Notes under the pieces: model-generated
What the model was told of the DNA's origin: nothing
The model's database searches: none
What the model saw: only the letters and a program-made list of their open reading frames with translations
Position numbers and translations under genes: made by a program
DNA from: an uncultured bacterium
GTDB taxonomy: Bacteria > Desulfobacterota > Desulfobulbia > Desulfobulbales > Desulfobulbaceae
Length of the DNA stretch: 15,233 bases
Assembly: GCA_903842475.1 (NCBI GenBank)
Contig: CAIMMA010000681.1
Location: 1-15,233, forward strand
Reading direction: 5' to 3'
Part shown: positions 7,669 to 14,830 of the stretch, piece by piece
Layout: every line of letters begins with the position of its first letter
How positions within the stretch are numbered: the first letter of the stretch is position 1

Positions 7669-8293
7669 GATCGTCAGTCCCGGCAAAATATGGGTCGGTT
7701 GCCGTATCGACGGTTTGCAACCATTGGGCAATGGCGGTATCGTAGGCGGAGGTCAAGGCAAAAACCTTGCGGGCCAGCCGGAAACGGGTGGCAAGGGTGG
7801 TATTGCCGTGGGCGCGCAGCTCGGTCAGCACCTGCAGGTAATCCGCCGGATCGACGATCACCGTCACATCCTGAAAATTCTTGGCAGCCGCCCGCAAAAG
7901 GGTCGGACCGCCAATATCGATATTTTCAATGGCATCGGCCAGCGTGCAGCCCGGTACCGCCACGGTTTTGGCAAAGGCGTACAGGTTGACCGCGACGATG
8001 TCGATGGGCCTGATGCCGTGGGCCTGGCATTGGTGCCGATGCTCCGCGTTATCGCGCTGGTGGAGTATCCCGCCATGGACCAGGGGGTGGAGGGTTTTCA
8101 CCCGGCCGTCGAGCATCTCGGGAAATTTGGTGAAATCGGCAACGTCGGTAACCGCGATCCCGCTGTCCCGCAATATCCGGGCCGTGCCGCCGGTGGAAAG
8201 AATCTCGATCCCCATGGCGACCAGCGCCCCGGCAAAATCGGCACATCCTGATTTATCGGTCAGGCTGATCAGCGCCCGCTCCACTTGTCTCAT
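7661..8293 (-). CDS. purH: Stand-alone IMP cyclohydrolase (PurH N-terminal domain only)
   Basis: This 210-residue protein covers only the MGS-like IMP cyclohydrolase half of PurH, which closes FAICAR to IMP. Motifs visible are L-S-T-G-G-T-A-R (32-39), D-G-R-V-K-T-L-H-P (62-70), H-G-G-I-L (73-77) and N-I-D-I-G-G-P-T-L-L-R-A-A-A-K-N (124-139). Usual PurH is about 510-530 residues; the AICAR transformylase half is absent here, and the stop is followed at once by purN, with no remnant. Helical sequence ending near residue 190 matches the normal domain boundary, so this looks like a natural split rather than a truncation. ATG 8293 is chosen over GTG 8299 because AAGGAG ends 5 bases before the ATG but would abut the GTG. 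A separate transformylase (PurH-C-like or PurP) must exist elsewhere if the pathway is complete. Confidence 0.88.
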   Translation of the reverse strand: MRQVERALISLTDKSGCADFAGALVAMGIEILSTGGTARILRDSGIAVTDVADFTKFPEMLDGRVKTLHPLVHGGILHQRDNAEHRHQCQAHGIRPIDIVAVNLYAFAKTVAVPGCTLADAIENIDIGGPTLLRAAAKNFQDVTVIVDPADYLQVLTELRAHGNTTLATRFRLARKVFALTSAYDTAIAQWLQTVDTATDPYFAGTDDHA

Positions 8294-8297
8294 GCTC

Positions 8298-8304
8298 ACT
8301 CCTT
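8298..8304 (-). promoter_or_regulatory. Shine-Dalgarno fixing the IMP cyclohydrolase start
   Basis: On the minus strand, AAGGAG precedes TGAGC and then ATG 8293. The 5-base spacing favours ATG 8293; the in-frame GTG at 8299 overlaps the Shine-Dalgarno itself and is unlikely to be used. Confidence 0.7.
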
Positions 8305-8310
8305 GCAGTC

Positions 8311-8712
8311 CTACTCTTTTTTCAAAAATTGACGAATTTTACGCCGTTCATGTTTGTCCGGCCGCTGGTCGGGTCGATTCCCTTGCAGGTTCATGGCGTT
8401 ACGCTCGCCCCGGACCTGTTCCCGTTTGGCCGCGGATGCCTCGGTTTCTTCATACAGGGTGCGGGCAACCGTGGCTGGCCCGCGCTGCTCGCTGATCCCG
8501 ACGACCCGGACGGTGAACTCGAAAAAGCCCACCCGGATCACCAGCAGATCGCCCACCTGCACACTCCTGGCCGGTTTGACTTTGTGGCCGTTCAGGGCGA
8601 CATGGCCGCCGCTCACCGCCTTGGCCGCCAGCGACCGGGTCTTGAAAAAACGGGCCGCCCACAACCACTTATCGATCCGGACGATATCCCTATTCGGTGT
8701 ATCCTGATGCAT
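8311..8712 (-). CDS. S4-domain RNA-binding protein, Hsp15 (HslR)-like
   Basis: The 133-residue protein has an N-terminal S4 RNA-binding domain (about residues 12-70): R-I-D-K-W-L-W-A-A-R-F-F-K-T-R-S (12-27), G-G-H-V-A-L-N-G-H-K-V-K-P (35-47) and V-G-D-L-L-V-I (53-59). A highly charged tail ends in R-R-K-I-R-Q-F-L-K-K-E. This is the layout and length of Hsp15, which in E. coli binds free 50S subunits carrying a nascent peptidyl-tRNA and helps recycle them. Shine-Dalgarno GAGG lies 4 bases before ATG 8712. It is the first gene of the minus-strand run, 17 bases before the IMP cyclohydrolase gene. The S4 family call is firm; the ribosome-rescue role is inherited from E. coli. Confidence 0.85.
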   Translation of the reverse strand: MHQDTPNRDIVRIDKWLWAARFFKTRSLAAKAVSGGHVALNGHKVKPARSVQVGDLLVIRVGFFEFTVRVVGISEQRGPATVARTLYEETEASAAKREQVRGERNAMNLQGNRPDQRPDKHERRKIRQFLKKE

Positions 8713-8770
8713 TTATCCTCTCAAAATACCACAGTTTGCCGGATCGATCAAATAAAGAAGAGGAGCGAGG

Positions 8771-8808
8771 CCTGCGTCCCGGCGGCCGATGGAGGTTGCC
8801 GAGACAGG
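8771..8808 (+). promoter_or_regulatory. possible structured leader upstream of folE2
   Basis: Within the 143-base divergent region, CCTG (8771-8774) can pair with CAGG (8805-8808). Inside that, CGGC (8780-8783) can pair with GCCG (8798-8801), leaving internal loops of 5 (8775-8779) and 3 bases and a 14-base apical loop. It lies 35 bases before the folE2 Shine-Dalgarno. It does not match the THF or preQ1 riboswitch consensus as I recall them. It could be a chance fold in GC-rich sequence. Confidence 0.2.
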
Positions 8809-8855
8809 AAAAAAAGGGTAAGGGGCAATATCTTTTCTTTACAGGTGGAGAAATC

Positions 8856-9611
8856 ATGTCGTTACAGGCCGTTGGCATCAACAATTTCACCTGCCCCGTT
8901 CGCATTTGCGAAAAAGGCGGCGGCATACAGCAAACCGTGGCCACGGTCAACCTGCGGGCCCACATGCCCCAGGACCGGCTGGAATCCTGCGTCGGCGTGA
9001 TGACCGCCCTGCTGGCCCAGTACCTGCCCGACATCCACGCCGGCCTTTTCCCCACCCTGCTGACCGGGGTCCGCGAACAGCTGCAAGCCAGCGAAGCCCT
9101 CCTGGAAATGTCCTTTCCCTATTTCATCGCCAAAAAGGCGCCGGTCTCCGGCACCGTCAGCCTCATGGAATACCAGTGCGCCTTCAAGGCCTCTTCCGAA
9201 GCCAGCGGGGAGCCCATCCTCACGGTGGTGGTCCCGGTCACCACCCTTTGCCCCTGCTCAAAAGAGATCAGCGAGGCCGGGGCCCATAACCAGCGGGCCG
9301 AAGTCACCTTGACGGTCCGGACCAGCGCGCTCGTCTGGCTGGAAGACCTGATCACCATGGTGGAAGGCTGCGGTTCCTCCGAGGTCTACGCCCTGCTCAA
9401 ACGGCCCGATGAAAAATATGTGACCGAGAAGGCGTATGCCCAGCCGATGTTTGTCGAGGACGTCGCCCGCAAAGTTGCGCAGCAGGCGCTCAAGCATCCT
9501 GACATCGCCTGGTTTTCCGTGGGGGTCGAGAGCTTTGAATCCATCCACAAACACAGCGCCTACGCCTTTGTCGACAGCAGCGATCTGGAACCGGACCCGC
9601 CCATCGCCTGA
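8856..9611 (+). CDS. folE2: GTP cyclohydrolase I, type IB (FolE2)
   Basis: The 251-residue protein has the FolE2 core T-T-L-C-P-C-S-K-E-I-S (129-139) followed by G-A-H-N-Q-R (142-147). It includes the conserved active-site cysteine region (Cys132/Cys134) and His144; Glu201 and the I-H-K-H-S-A-Y segment (His231, His233) match later conserved positions. The enzyme converts GTP to 7,8-dihydroneopterin triphosphate, the entry to folate and, in many bacteria, queuosine. Type IB differs from FolE in tolerating metals other than zinc. ATG 8856 is chosen because GGTGGAG ends 5 bases upstream and the protein then starts where the family does. It is transcribed away from the purine block, which consumes the folate it helps make. 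The stop is 18 bases from the convergent dehydrogenase gene. No Zur-like operator was recognised. Confidence 0.95.
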   Translation: MSLQAVGINNFTCPVRICEKGGGIQQTVATVNLRAHMPQDRLESCVGVMTALLAQYLPDIHAGLFPTLLTGVREQLQASEALLEMSFPYFIAKKAPVSGTVSLMEYQCAFKASSEASGEPILTVVVPVTTLCPCSKEISEAGAHNQRAEVTLTVRTSALVWLEDLITMVEGCGSSEVYALLKRPDEKYVTEKAYAQPMFVEDVARKVAQQALKHPDIAWFSVGVESFESIHKHSAYAFVDSSDLEPDPPIA

Positions 9612-9629
9612 CCCGACAGCCGGCAGCGG

Positions 9630-11090
9630 TTATCGCTTTCCCAAGCCGCCCAGGCAGAGATACTTCAACTCCAGATACTCCTCGATGCCGTACTTCGAGC
9701 CCTCCCGCCCGATCCCCGATTCCTTGATCCCGCCAAACGGCGCCGCCTCGGAGGACATACGGCCGGTATTGATGCCGACCATCCCATACTCCAGGGCCTC
9801 GGCGGTCCGCCAGATCCGGCCGATATCCCGGCTATAGAAATAAGAGGCCAGGCCGAAGGGCGTATCGTTGGCGAGCGCCACGGCCTCGCGGTCTTCCTTG
9901 AACGAAAAAAGCGGCGCCACCGGGCCGAAGGTTTCGTCGCGGGCGATCAGCATCTCGGCGGTGGCGTCAAGCAGCACGGTGGGCTCAAAAAAGAAGCCGG
10001 TCGTCCCCAGCCGCTTGCCCCCGCAGGCGATCCGGGCGCCCTTGGCCACGGCATCGCTGATCTGCGCCTCGACCTTGCAAATAGCCGCAAGGTCGATCAA
10101 CGGCCCCTGGTGCACGCCTTCCTGAAAACCGTTGCCGACCTTGAGTTGCCGTACCGCCGCCACCAGTTTGGCGGCAAAACGATCATAGACGCCTTCCTGG
10201 ACAATGAATCGGTTCGCGCAAACGCAGGTTTGCCCTGAATTTCGGTATTTGGAGGCAATCGCGCCCCGCACCGCTTCATCGAGGTCCGCATCGTCGAAAA
10301 CGATGAAGGGAGCGTGGCCGCCGAGTTCCAATGAAATTTTTTTCACTGTGGCGGCACAATCCCGCATCAAAATTTTGCCGACTTCCGTCGAACCGGTAAA
10401 GCTGAGTTTGCGCACCAGGCGGTTGGCGGTCATCTCCGCACCGATGGCCGCCGCAGGCCCGGTCACCACATTAAAAACGCCCGGAGGAATACCGGCCAGC
10501 TCGGCAAGCCGGGCCAACGCCAGGGCGGAGAAAGGGGTCTGACTGGCCGGCTTGACCACCACCGGACAACCGGCGGCCAACGCCGGCGCCGCCTTGCGGG
10601 CGATCATCGCCGAAGGGAAGTTCCACGGGGTGATGGCGGCGCAAACCCCGACCGGTTCCTTAAGCACGATAATCCGCTTACCCTGTTGCCCCATGGGGAT
10701 GGTGTCACCATAGACGCGCTTGGCCTCTTCGGCAAACCATTCGATATAGCCGGCGCCGTACAGGATCTCTTCTCGAGCCTCGGCCAGGGGCTTGCCCTGC
10801 TCCATGGTCATGATCACAGCCAGATCTTCCTGATGGGCCAACAGCAGTTCGTACCATCGACGCAGCAGCCTTGCCCGCTCCTTGGCGGTCAAACCGCGCC
10901 AGGCCGGCCAAGCCGTATGGGCAGCGGCAATAACCGCTGCAATTTCCTCCCGACCAAGTGCTGGAACCGAGCCGATCGGCGCACCGTTGGCAGGATCGCA
11001 AACCGTTATCCGGCCGCCGTCCGCACTCTCAAACCACTTGCCGTCCGCATAGCACTGGGAGCGTAACAGCTCTTGATTACTTAATTTCAT
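9630..11090 (-). CDS. gabD: NAD(P)-dependent succinate-semialdehyde dehydrogenase (GabD-like)
   Basis: The 486-residue aldehyde dehydrogenase has P-W-N-F-P (155-159), F-T-G-S-T-E-V-G (231-238), catalytic Glu255 in L-E-L-G-G, and nucleophile Cys289 in S-G-Q-T-C-V-C-A-N-R-F. The second cysteine, Cys291, is typical of the succinate-semialdehyde branch and can form a redox-sensitive pair. The C-terminal P-F-G-G-I-K-E-S-G-I-G-R-E-G also fits. It oxidises succinate semialdehyde to succinate; glutarate semialdehyde is an alternative substrate. ATG 11090 is chosen because GAAGG lies just upstream and the protein then starts at the usual family position; an upstream in-frame start at 11168 would add 26 unlikely residues. 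No gabT or GABA transporter gene is adjacent, so the physiological source of the aldehyde is not shown. Confidence 0.88.
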   Translation of the reverse strand: MKLSNQELLRSQCYADGKWFESADGGRITVCDPANGAPIGSVPALGREEIAAVIAAAHTAWPAWRGLTAKERARLLRRWYELLLAHQEDLAVIMTMEQGKPLAEAREEILYGAGYIEWFAEEAKRVYGDTIPMGQQGKRIIVLKEPVGVCAAITPWNFPSAMIARKAAPALAAGCPVVVKPASQTPFSALALARLAELAGIPPGVFNVVTGPAAAIGAEMTANRLVRKLSFTGSTEVGKILMRDCAATVKKISLELGGHAPFIVFDDADLDEAVRGAIASKYRNSGQTCVCANRFIVQEGVYDRFAAKLVAAVRQLKVGNGFQEGVHQGPLIDLAAICKVEAQISDAVAKGARIACGGKRLGTTGFFFEPTVLLDATAEMLIARDETFGPVAPLFSFKEDREAVALANDTPFGLASYFYSRDIGRIWRTAEALEYGMVGINTGRMSSEAAPFGGIKESGIGREGSKYGIEEYLELKYLCLGGLGKR

Positions 11091-11176
11091 TACCTTCTCG
11101 CCACGATCACGCCAAATCAAAAACAGGCAGCTCGCCATAAAAGAGCCCGGCGCTGCCTGCTGGTTCAATATTTAAT

Positions 11177-11205
11177 TTTATATCCATTTCCACCTATGGT
11201 ACCAT
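11177..11205 (-). promoter_or_regulatory. weak candidate promoter for the dehydrogenase gene, overlapping a palindrome
   Basis: On the minus strand, TATAAA (11182-11177) could be a -10 element, with ATGGTA (11205-11200) 17 bases upstream as a poor -35 match. The -35 would fall in the ATGGTACCAT palindrome at 11196-11205, so a protein bound there could block transcription. The rest of the 195-base intergenic region (11091-11285) holds the 12-bp palindrome and no gene. Confidence 0.25.
11196..11205. repeat. 10-bp perfect palindrome ATGGTACCAT, copy 1
   Basis: This perfect palindrome sits 80 bases upstream of the PilZ gene and 105 bases upstream of the dehydrogenase gene. An identical copy occurs at 13370-13379 in another divergent intergenic region. 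It is a candidate operator half-pair, but the bound protein is unknown. Confidence 0.45.
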
Positions 11206-11219
11206 GCTGAAAATAACAG

Positions 11220-11231
11220 CAGTGTACACTG
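11220..11231. repeat. 12-bp perfect palindrome CAGTGTACACTG
   Basis: A perfect 12-bp palindrome lies 15 bases from the first ATGGTACCAT copy and 54 bases upstream of the PilZ start. It looks like a dimeric repressor or activator site. I recognise no specific family consensus. Confidence 0.4.
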
Positions 11232-11285
11232 GAACTTCTCTTTTTTCATCCCTGATAACCTGCCACGAGCCAATACCGGACCTGC

Positions 11286-11729
11286 ATGAGTGTTGAATAC
11301 CGCCGATCCAAACGCATAATCGACTACCTGCCCCTGGAGGTCCATGCGGTGCAGGGCCAGGACAACCAGCCCATAGCCGGCCCTTTTTCAGGCAGAATTA
11401 TCGATATTTCCACCCACGGGGCCTGCCTGCTCATGACCCAGGTCTTCCATAACGGCTTTCATATCTTCCACTCAACCCGCGACACCAGCGACGCCTTCCT
11501 GCAGCTCACCATCAATCACCCGCCGGATCTCAACGATTTGCGGCTCACCGCCGTTCCCGTCTGGCTTGACCTTTTCCGGCAGCAGGAAATCAGGGCGTTC
11601 AAGATGGGCATCGAATTTACGGAAAATCCGGAGGCGCGACAGATGCAGGAGCTGCGGAAAGCGCTTCAGAAAAACCAGGGAACCCGGGCCGGCTGGTGGC
11701 TGGCGCACTGTAAAATCTGGGAAAAGTAA
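11286..11729 (+). CDS. PilZ-domain protein, putative c-di-GMP receptor
   Basis: The 147-residue soluble protein has both PilZ ligand motifs: the arginine motif R-R-S-K-R (6-10) and D-I-S-T-H-G (40-45). Family knowledge says these contact cyclic di-GMP. The beta-rich core extends to about residue 115, ending in A-F-K-M-G-I-E-F (104-111), and a charged helix follows. There is no fused output domain, so it probably acts by binding a partner. The start ATG 11286 has a poor Shine-Dalgarno. It converges on the cyclase gene with a 40-base gap, and its upstream region holds two palindromes. It may be a dual-messenger neighbourhood with the adenylate cyclase, but the pairing is only by proximity. The output process is unknown. 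Confidence 0.85.
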   Translation: MSVEYRRSKRIIDYLPLEVHAVQGQDNQPIAGPFSGRIIDISTHGACLLMTQVFHNGFHIFHSTRDTSDAFLQLTINHPPDLNDLRLTAVPVWLDLFRQQEIRAFKMGIEFTENPEARQMQELRKALQKNQGTRAGWWLAHCKIWEK

Positions 11730-11769
11730 CACTGACCAGTTGCCGCAAAGGCCCTGAGGAGTTGCCCAA

Positions 11770-13329
11770 CTACACCGAAGGCAACGGCTCCTTTTCACTG
11801 TCAATGCAGAAAACCAGGGTTTTAGTCTCCACCCCCCGCAATTGCATCTCGCCCATTTCTTTGATCGCAAACCAGCCGTCGATATCTTGCCGCACCACAT
11901 CGGTGATATAAATTCGACAGGACGAACTCTCCGCCGCCATCCGTTGGGCGATATTGACCTCGTTGCCGATCACGGTATAATCGAGCCTCCGGGCCGAACC
12001 GATGTTCCCCAGAAAGACGGTGCCGCTGGTCACGGCGATCCCCAGATCGACCCCTTCGAACTCCTCGTAACGAGCGCTCCATTGATCCCGCAGGGCCTTA
12101 AACTTGCCCTTAATCGCCCACGCGGCCTGCGCCGCCGCCAGGTTCGGCTGATCAAGCTTGACCGGCGCACCGAAGACCGCCAGGACCGCATCCCCCATGA
12201 ACTTGTCGACCGTGCCCCGATGCTCAAACACTTCCTCGGTGAAAAACTGAAAAAATTCATTGAGGAACGCCCGCAGCGCCTGGAGATCGAGCCGCTGCAC
12301 CAGCCGGGTGAAGTTCCGAATATCAGCAAACAGGACGGTCACATCCTTGATCTCTCCCAACTCCATGAGATCGGCATGCTGAGCCAGCAGCAACTCGGCG
12401 ACTTCGGGCGCCACATACTGTTCAAACATCGTTCGCATCCGGGTGGTGGCCGCCAGTTGATGCAGAGAACGCACATTCTCAAGGGCGATTGCCGCTTGAC
12501 TGCAGATAATACTGAGCATCTCGTTGTCGGCATCGGAAAATCGTTCATCGGTCTCTTTCTGACTGACATTGAGTACGCCGAGGATCAATTTCCGAATTTT
12601 CAAGGGGAAGCTGATGGCGGAAACGATATCCGGCTGCTGCAGCAAGGGTGAAAAAATCGAGGCTCCCTGTTCTTCCTTGTTGAGGATAACCGGCTTGCCT
12701 TCCTGAAAAACCCAACCGGCAATCTGATCGCCGGGCTGCAACCGGATCGATTGGACCAGCGCGGGATCCATACCGCGGGCAGCGGCAATATGCAGGCAAC
12801 CGTCCCGGACATTATACAGCATCACCGAGGTGTGACTGGCGCCGGTCTGCCGGTCCACCGCATCGAGCAATCGCTCCAGGATTTCCTCTTCGGTCGAGGC
12901 TGCTAAAAACTGCTCGCCCAGGCTGTACAGGGGCAGGAGCGTCCGCAACCGGGTGTTTTCCTGCTGCAGGCGGAACCGTTCCAGCGCCTGATTCACCACC
13001 CGGATGAGATAGGCCGGATTGAACGGCAGCTCCACCAGACCGGAAAAACCGGCTTCCAGCGCACAGTGGAGCAAACCGTTATCGGCGGAAGCGGACAGCA
13101 AAACACCGGCCAACCCGGGCTGCACCGCTCCGAGTTCGGCGAACAGCCTGCGTCCCTCGAACGCCGGGGGATCATCTACAATCAAGACGAGACAGATTCG
13201 CTGGTTTTGACAGCATGCAACCGCCTCATCCATGTTCCGGCAATGAAGTACCGTCAGCCGTGCCAGAGCCGAAATAATGGCGTCAGCCTGAAGATCATCG
13301 GTGGTAAGCAGCAAAACAGAAGATTTCAT
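11770..13329 (-). CDS. Class III adenylate cyclase with receiver-like and GAF domains
   Basis: The 519-residue protein has three parts. Residues 1-118 resemble a response-regulator receiver domain; the acidic pair Asp11/Asp12 and a candidate acceptor Asp52/Asp53 are present, but the conserved Lys position reads L-P-F-N-P (101-105). Residues about 135-290 form a GAF domain. The C-terminal class III cyclase domain (about 325-500) has metal-binding Asp336 (F-A-D-I-R-N-F-T) and Asp380 (M-G-D-A-V), adenine-selecting Lys376 and Asp450 (L-D-Y-T-V-I-G), and transition-state Asn459 and Arg463. The Lys/Asp pair predicts cAMP rather than cGMP. It is soluble and likely cytoplasmic. The ATG at 13329 is only weakly preceded by GAGAG. 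A palindrome lies 41 bases upstream. Confidence 0.88.
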   Translation of the reverse strand: MKSSVLLLTTDDLQADAIISALARLTVLHCRNMDEAVACCQNQRICLVLIVDDPPAFEGRRLFAELGAVQPGLAGVLLSASADNGLLHCALEAGFSGLVELPFNPAYLIRVVNQALERFRLQQENTRLRTLLPLYSLGEQFLAASTEEEILERLLDAVDRQTGASHTSVMLYNVRDGCLHIAAARGMDPALVQSIRLQPGDQIAGWVFQEGKPVILNKEEQGASIFSPLLQQPDIVSAISFPLKIRKLILGVLNVSQKETDERFSDADNEMLSIICSQAAIALENVRSLHQLAATTRMRTMFEQYVAPEVAELLLAQHADLMELGEIKDVTVLFADIRNFTRLVQRLDLQALRAFLNEFFQFFTEEVFEHRGTVDKFMGDAVLAVFGAPVKLDQPNLAAAQAAWAIKGKFKALRDQWSARYEEFEGVDLGIAVTSGTVFLGNIGSARRLDYTVIGNEVNIAQRMAAESSSCRIYITDVVRQDIDGWFAIKEMGEMQLRGVETKTLVFCIDSEKEPLPSV

Positions 13330-13369
13330 TGGAACTCTCGTGCAGGGAATACCGTTTATCTATCCATGC

Positions 13370-13379
13370 ATGGTACCAT
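13370..13379. repeat. 10-bp perfect palindrome ATGGTACCAT, copy 2
   Basis: This is identical to the copy at 11196-11205 and lies 41 bases upstream of the cyclase ATG and 92 bases upstream of the rarA ATG. On the minus strand it fills most of the spacer after a possible -35 TTGCAT (13386-13381), the sort of position where a bound dimer would block transcription. The flanks (TGCA on each side, 13367-13370 and 13382-13385) extend the symmetry imperfectly. Confidence 0.45.
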
Positions 13380-13460
13380 TATGCAACCGGCAAGGCAAGA
13401 AATAGGCATGAGGCCGCCCAGAACGATCGCGCCCGGCTATCCATTTCGCTTGCCATCGGT

Positions 13461-13466
13461 TATAAT
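13461..13466 (+). promoter_or_regulatory. perfect -10 hexamer TATAAT immediately before rarA
   Basis: A consensus TATAAT ends 5 bases before the rarA ATG at 13472. If used, transcription would start at about the A of the ATG, giving a leaderless message. There is no good Shine-Dalgarno before this ATG, which agrees. The -35 position (13438-13443, TATCCA) is a poor match, so this could be chance. Confidence 0.3.
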
Positions 13467-13471
13467 CGCCC

Positions 13472-14807
<1,336 letters not shown>

Positions 14808-14830
<23 letters not shown>

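Noticed and set aside
8723..8751. Minus-strand promoter TTGATC-17-TATTTT ahead of the S4-domain gene
   Set aside because: Spacing is ideal, but each hexamer matches only 4 of 6 positions and the start site would fall in the Shine-Dalgarno. Kept only as a weak possibility.
9612..9629. Terminator between convergent folE2 and the dehydrogenase gene
   Set aside because: The gap is 18 bases with no convincing hairpin or T-run.
11091..11168. N-terminal extension of the dehydrogenase to ATG 11168
   Set aside because: The 26 extra residues do not resemble the family, and GAAGG just before ATG 11090 supports the shorter form.
11730..11769. Bidirectional terminator between the convergent PilZ and cyclase genes
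   Set aside because: There is an AGTTG..CAACT dyad but only 2 bases of loop and no T-tract on either strand.
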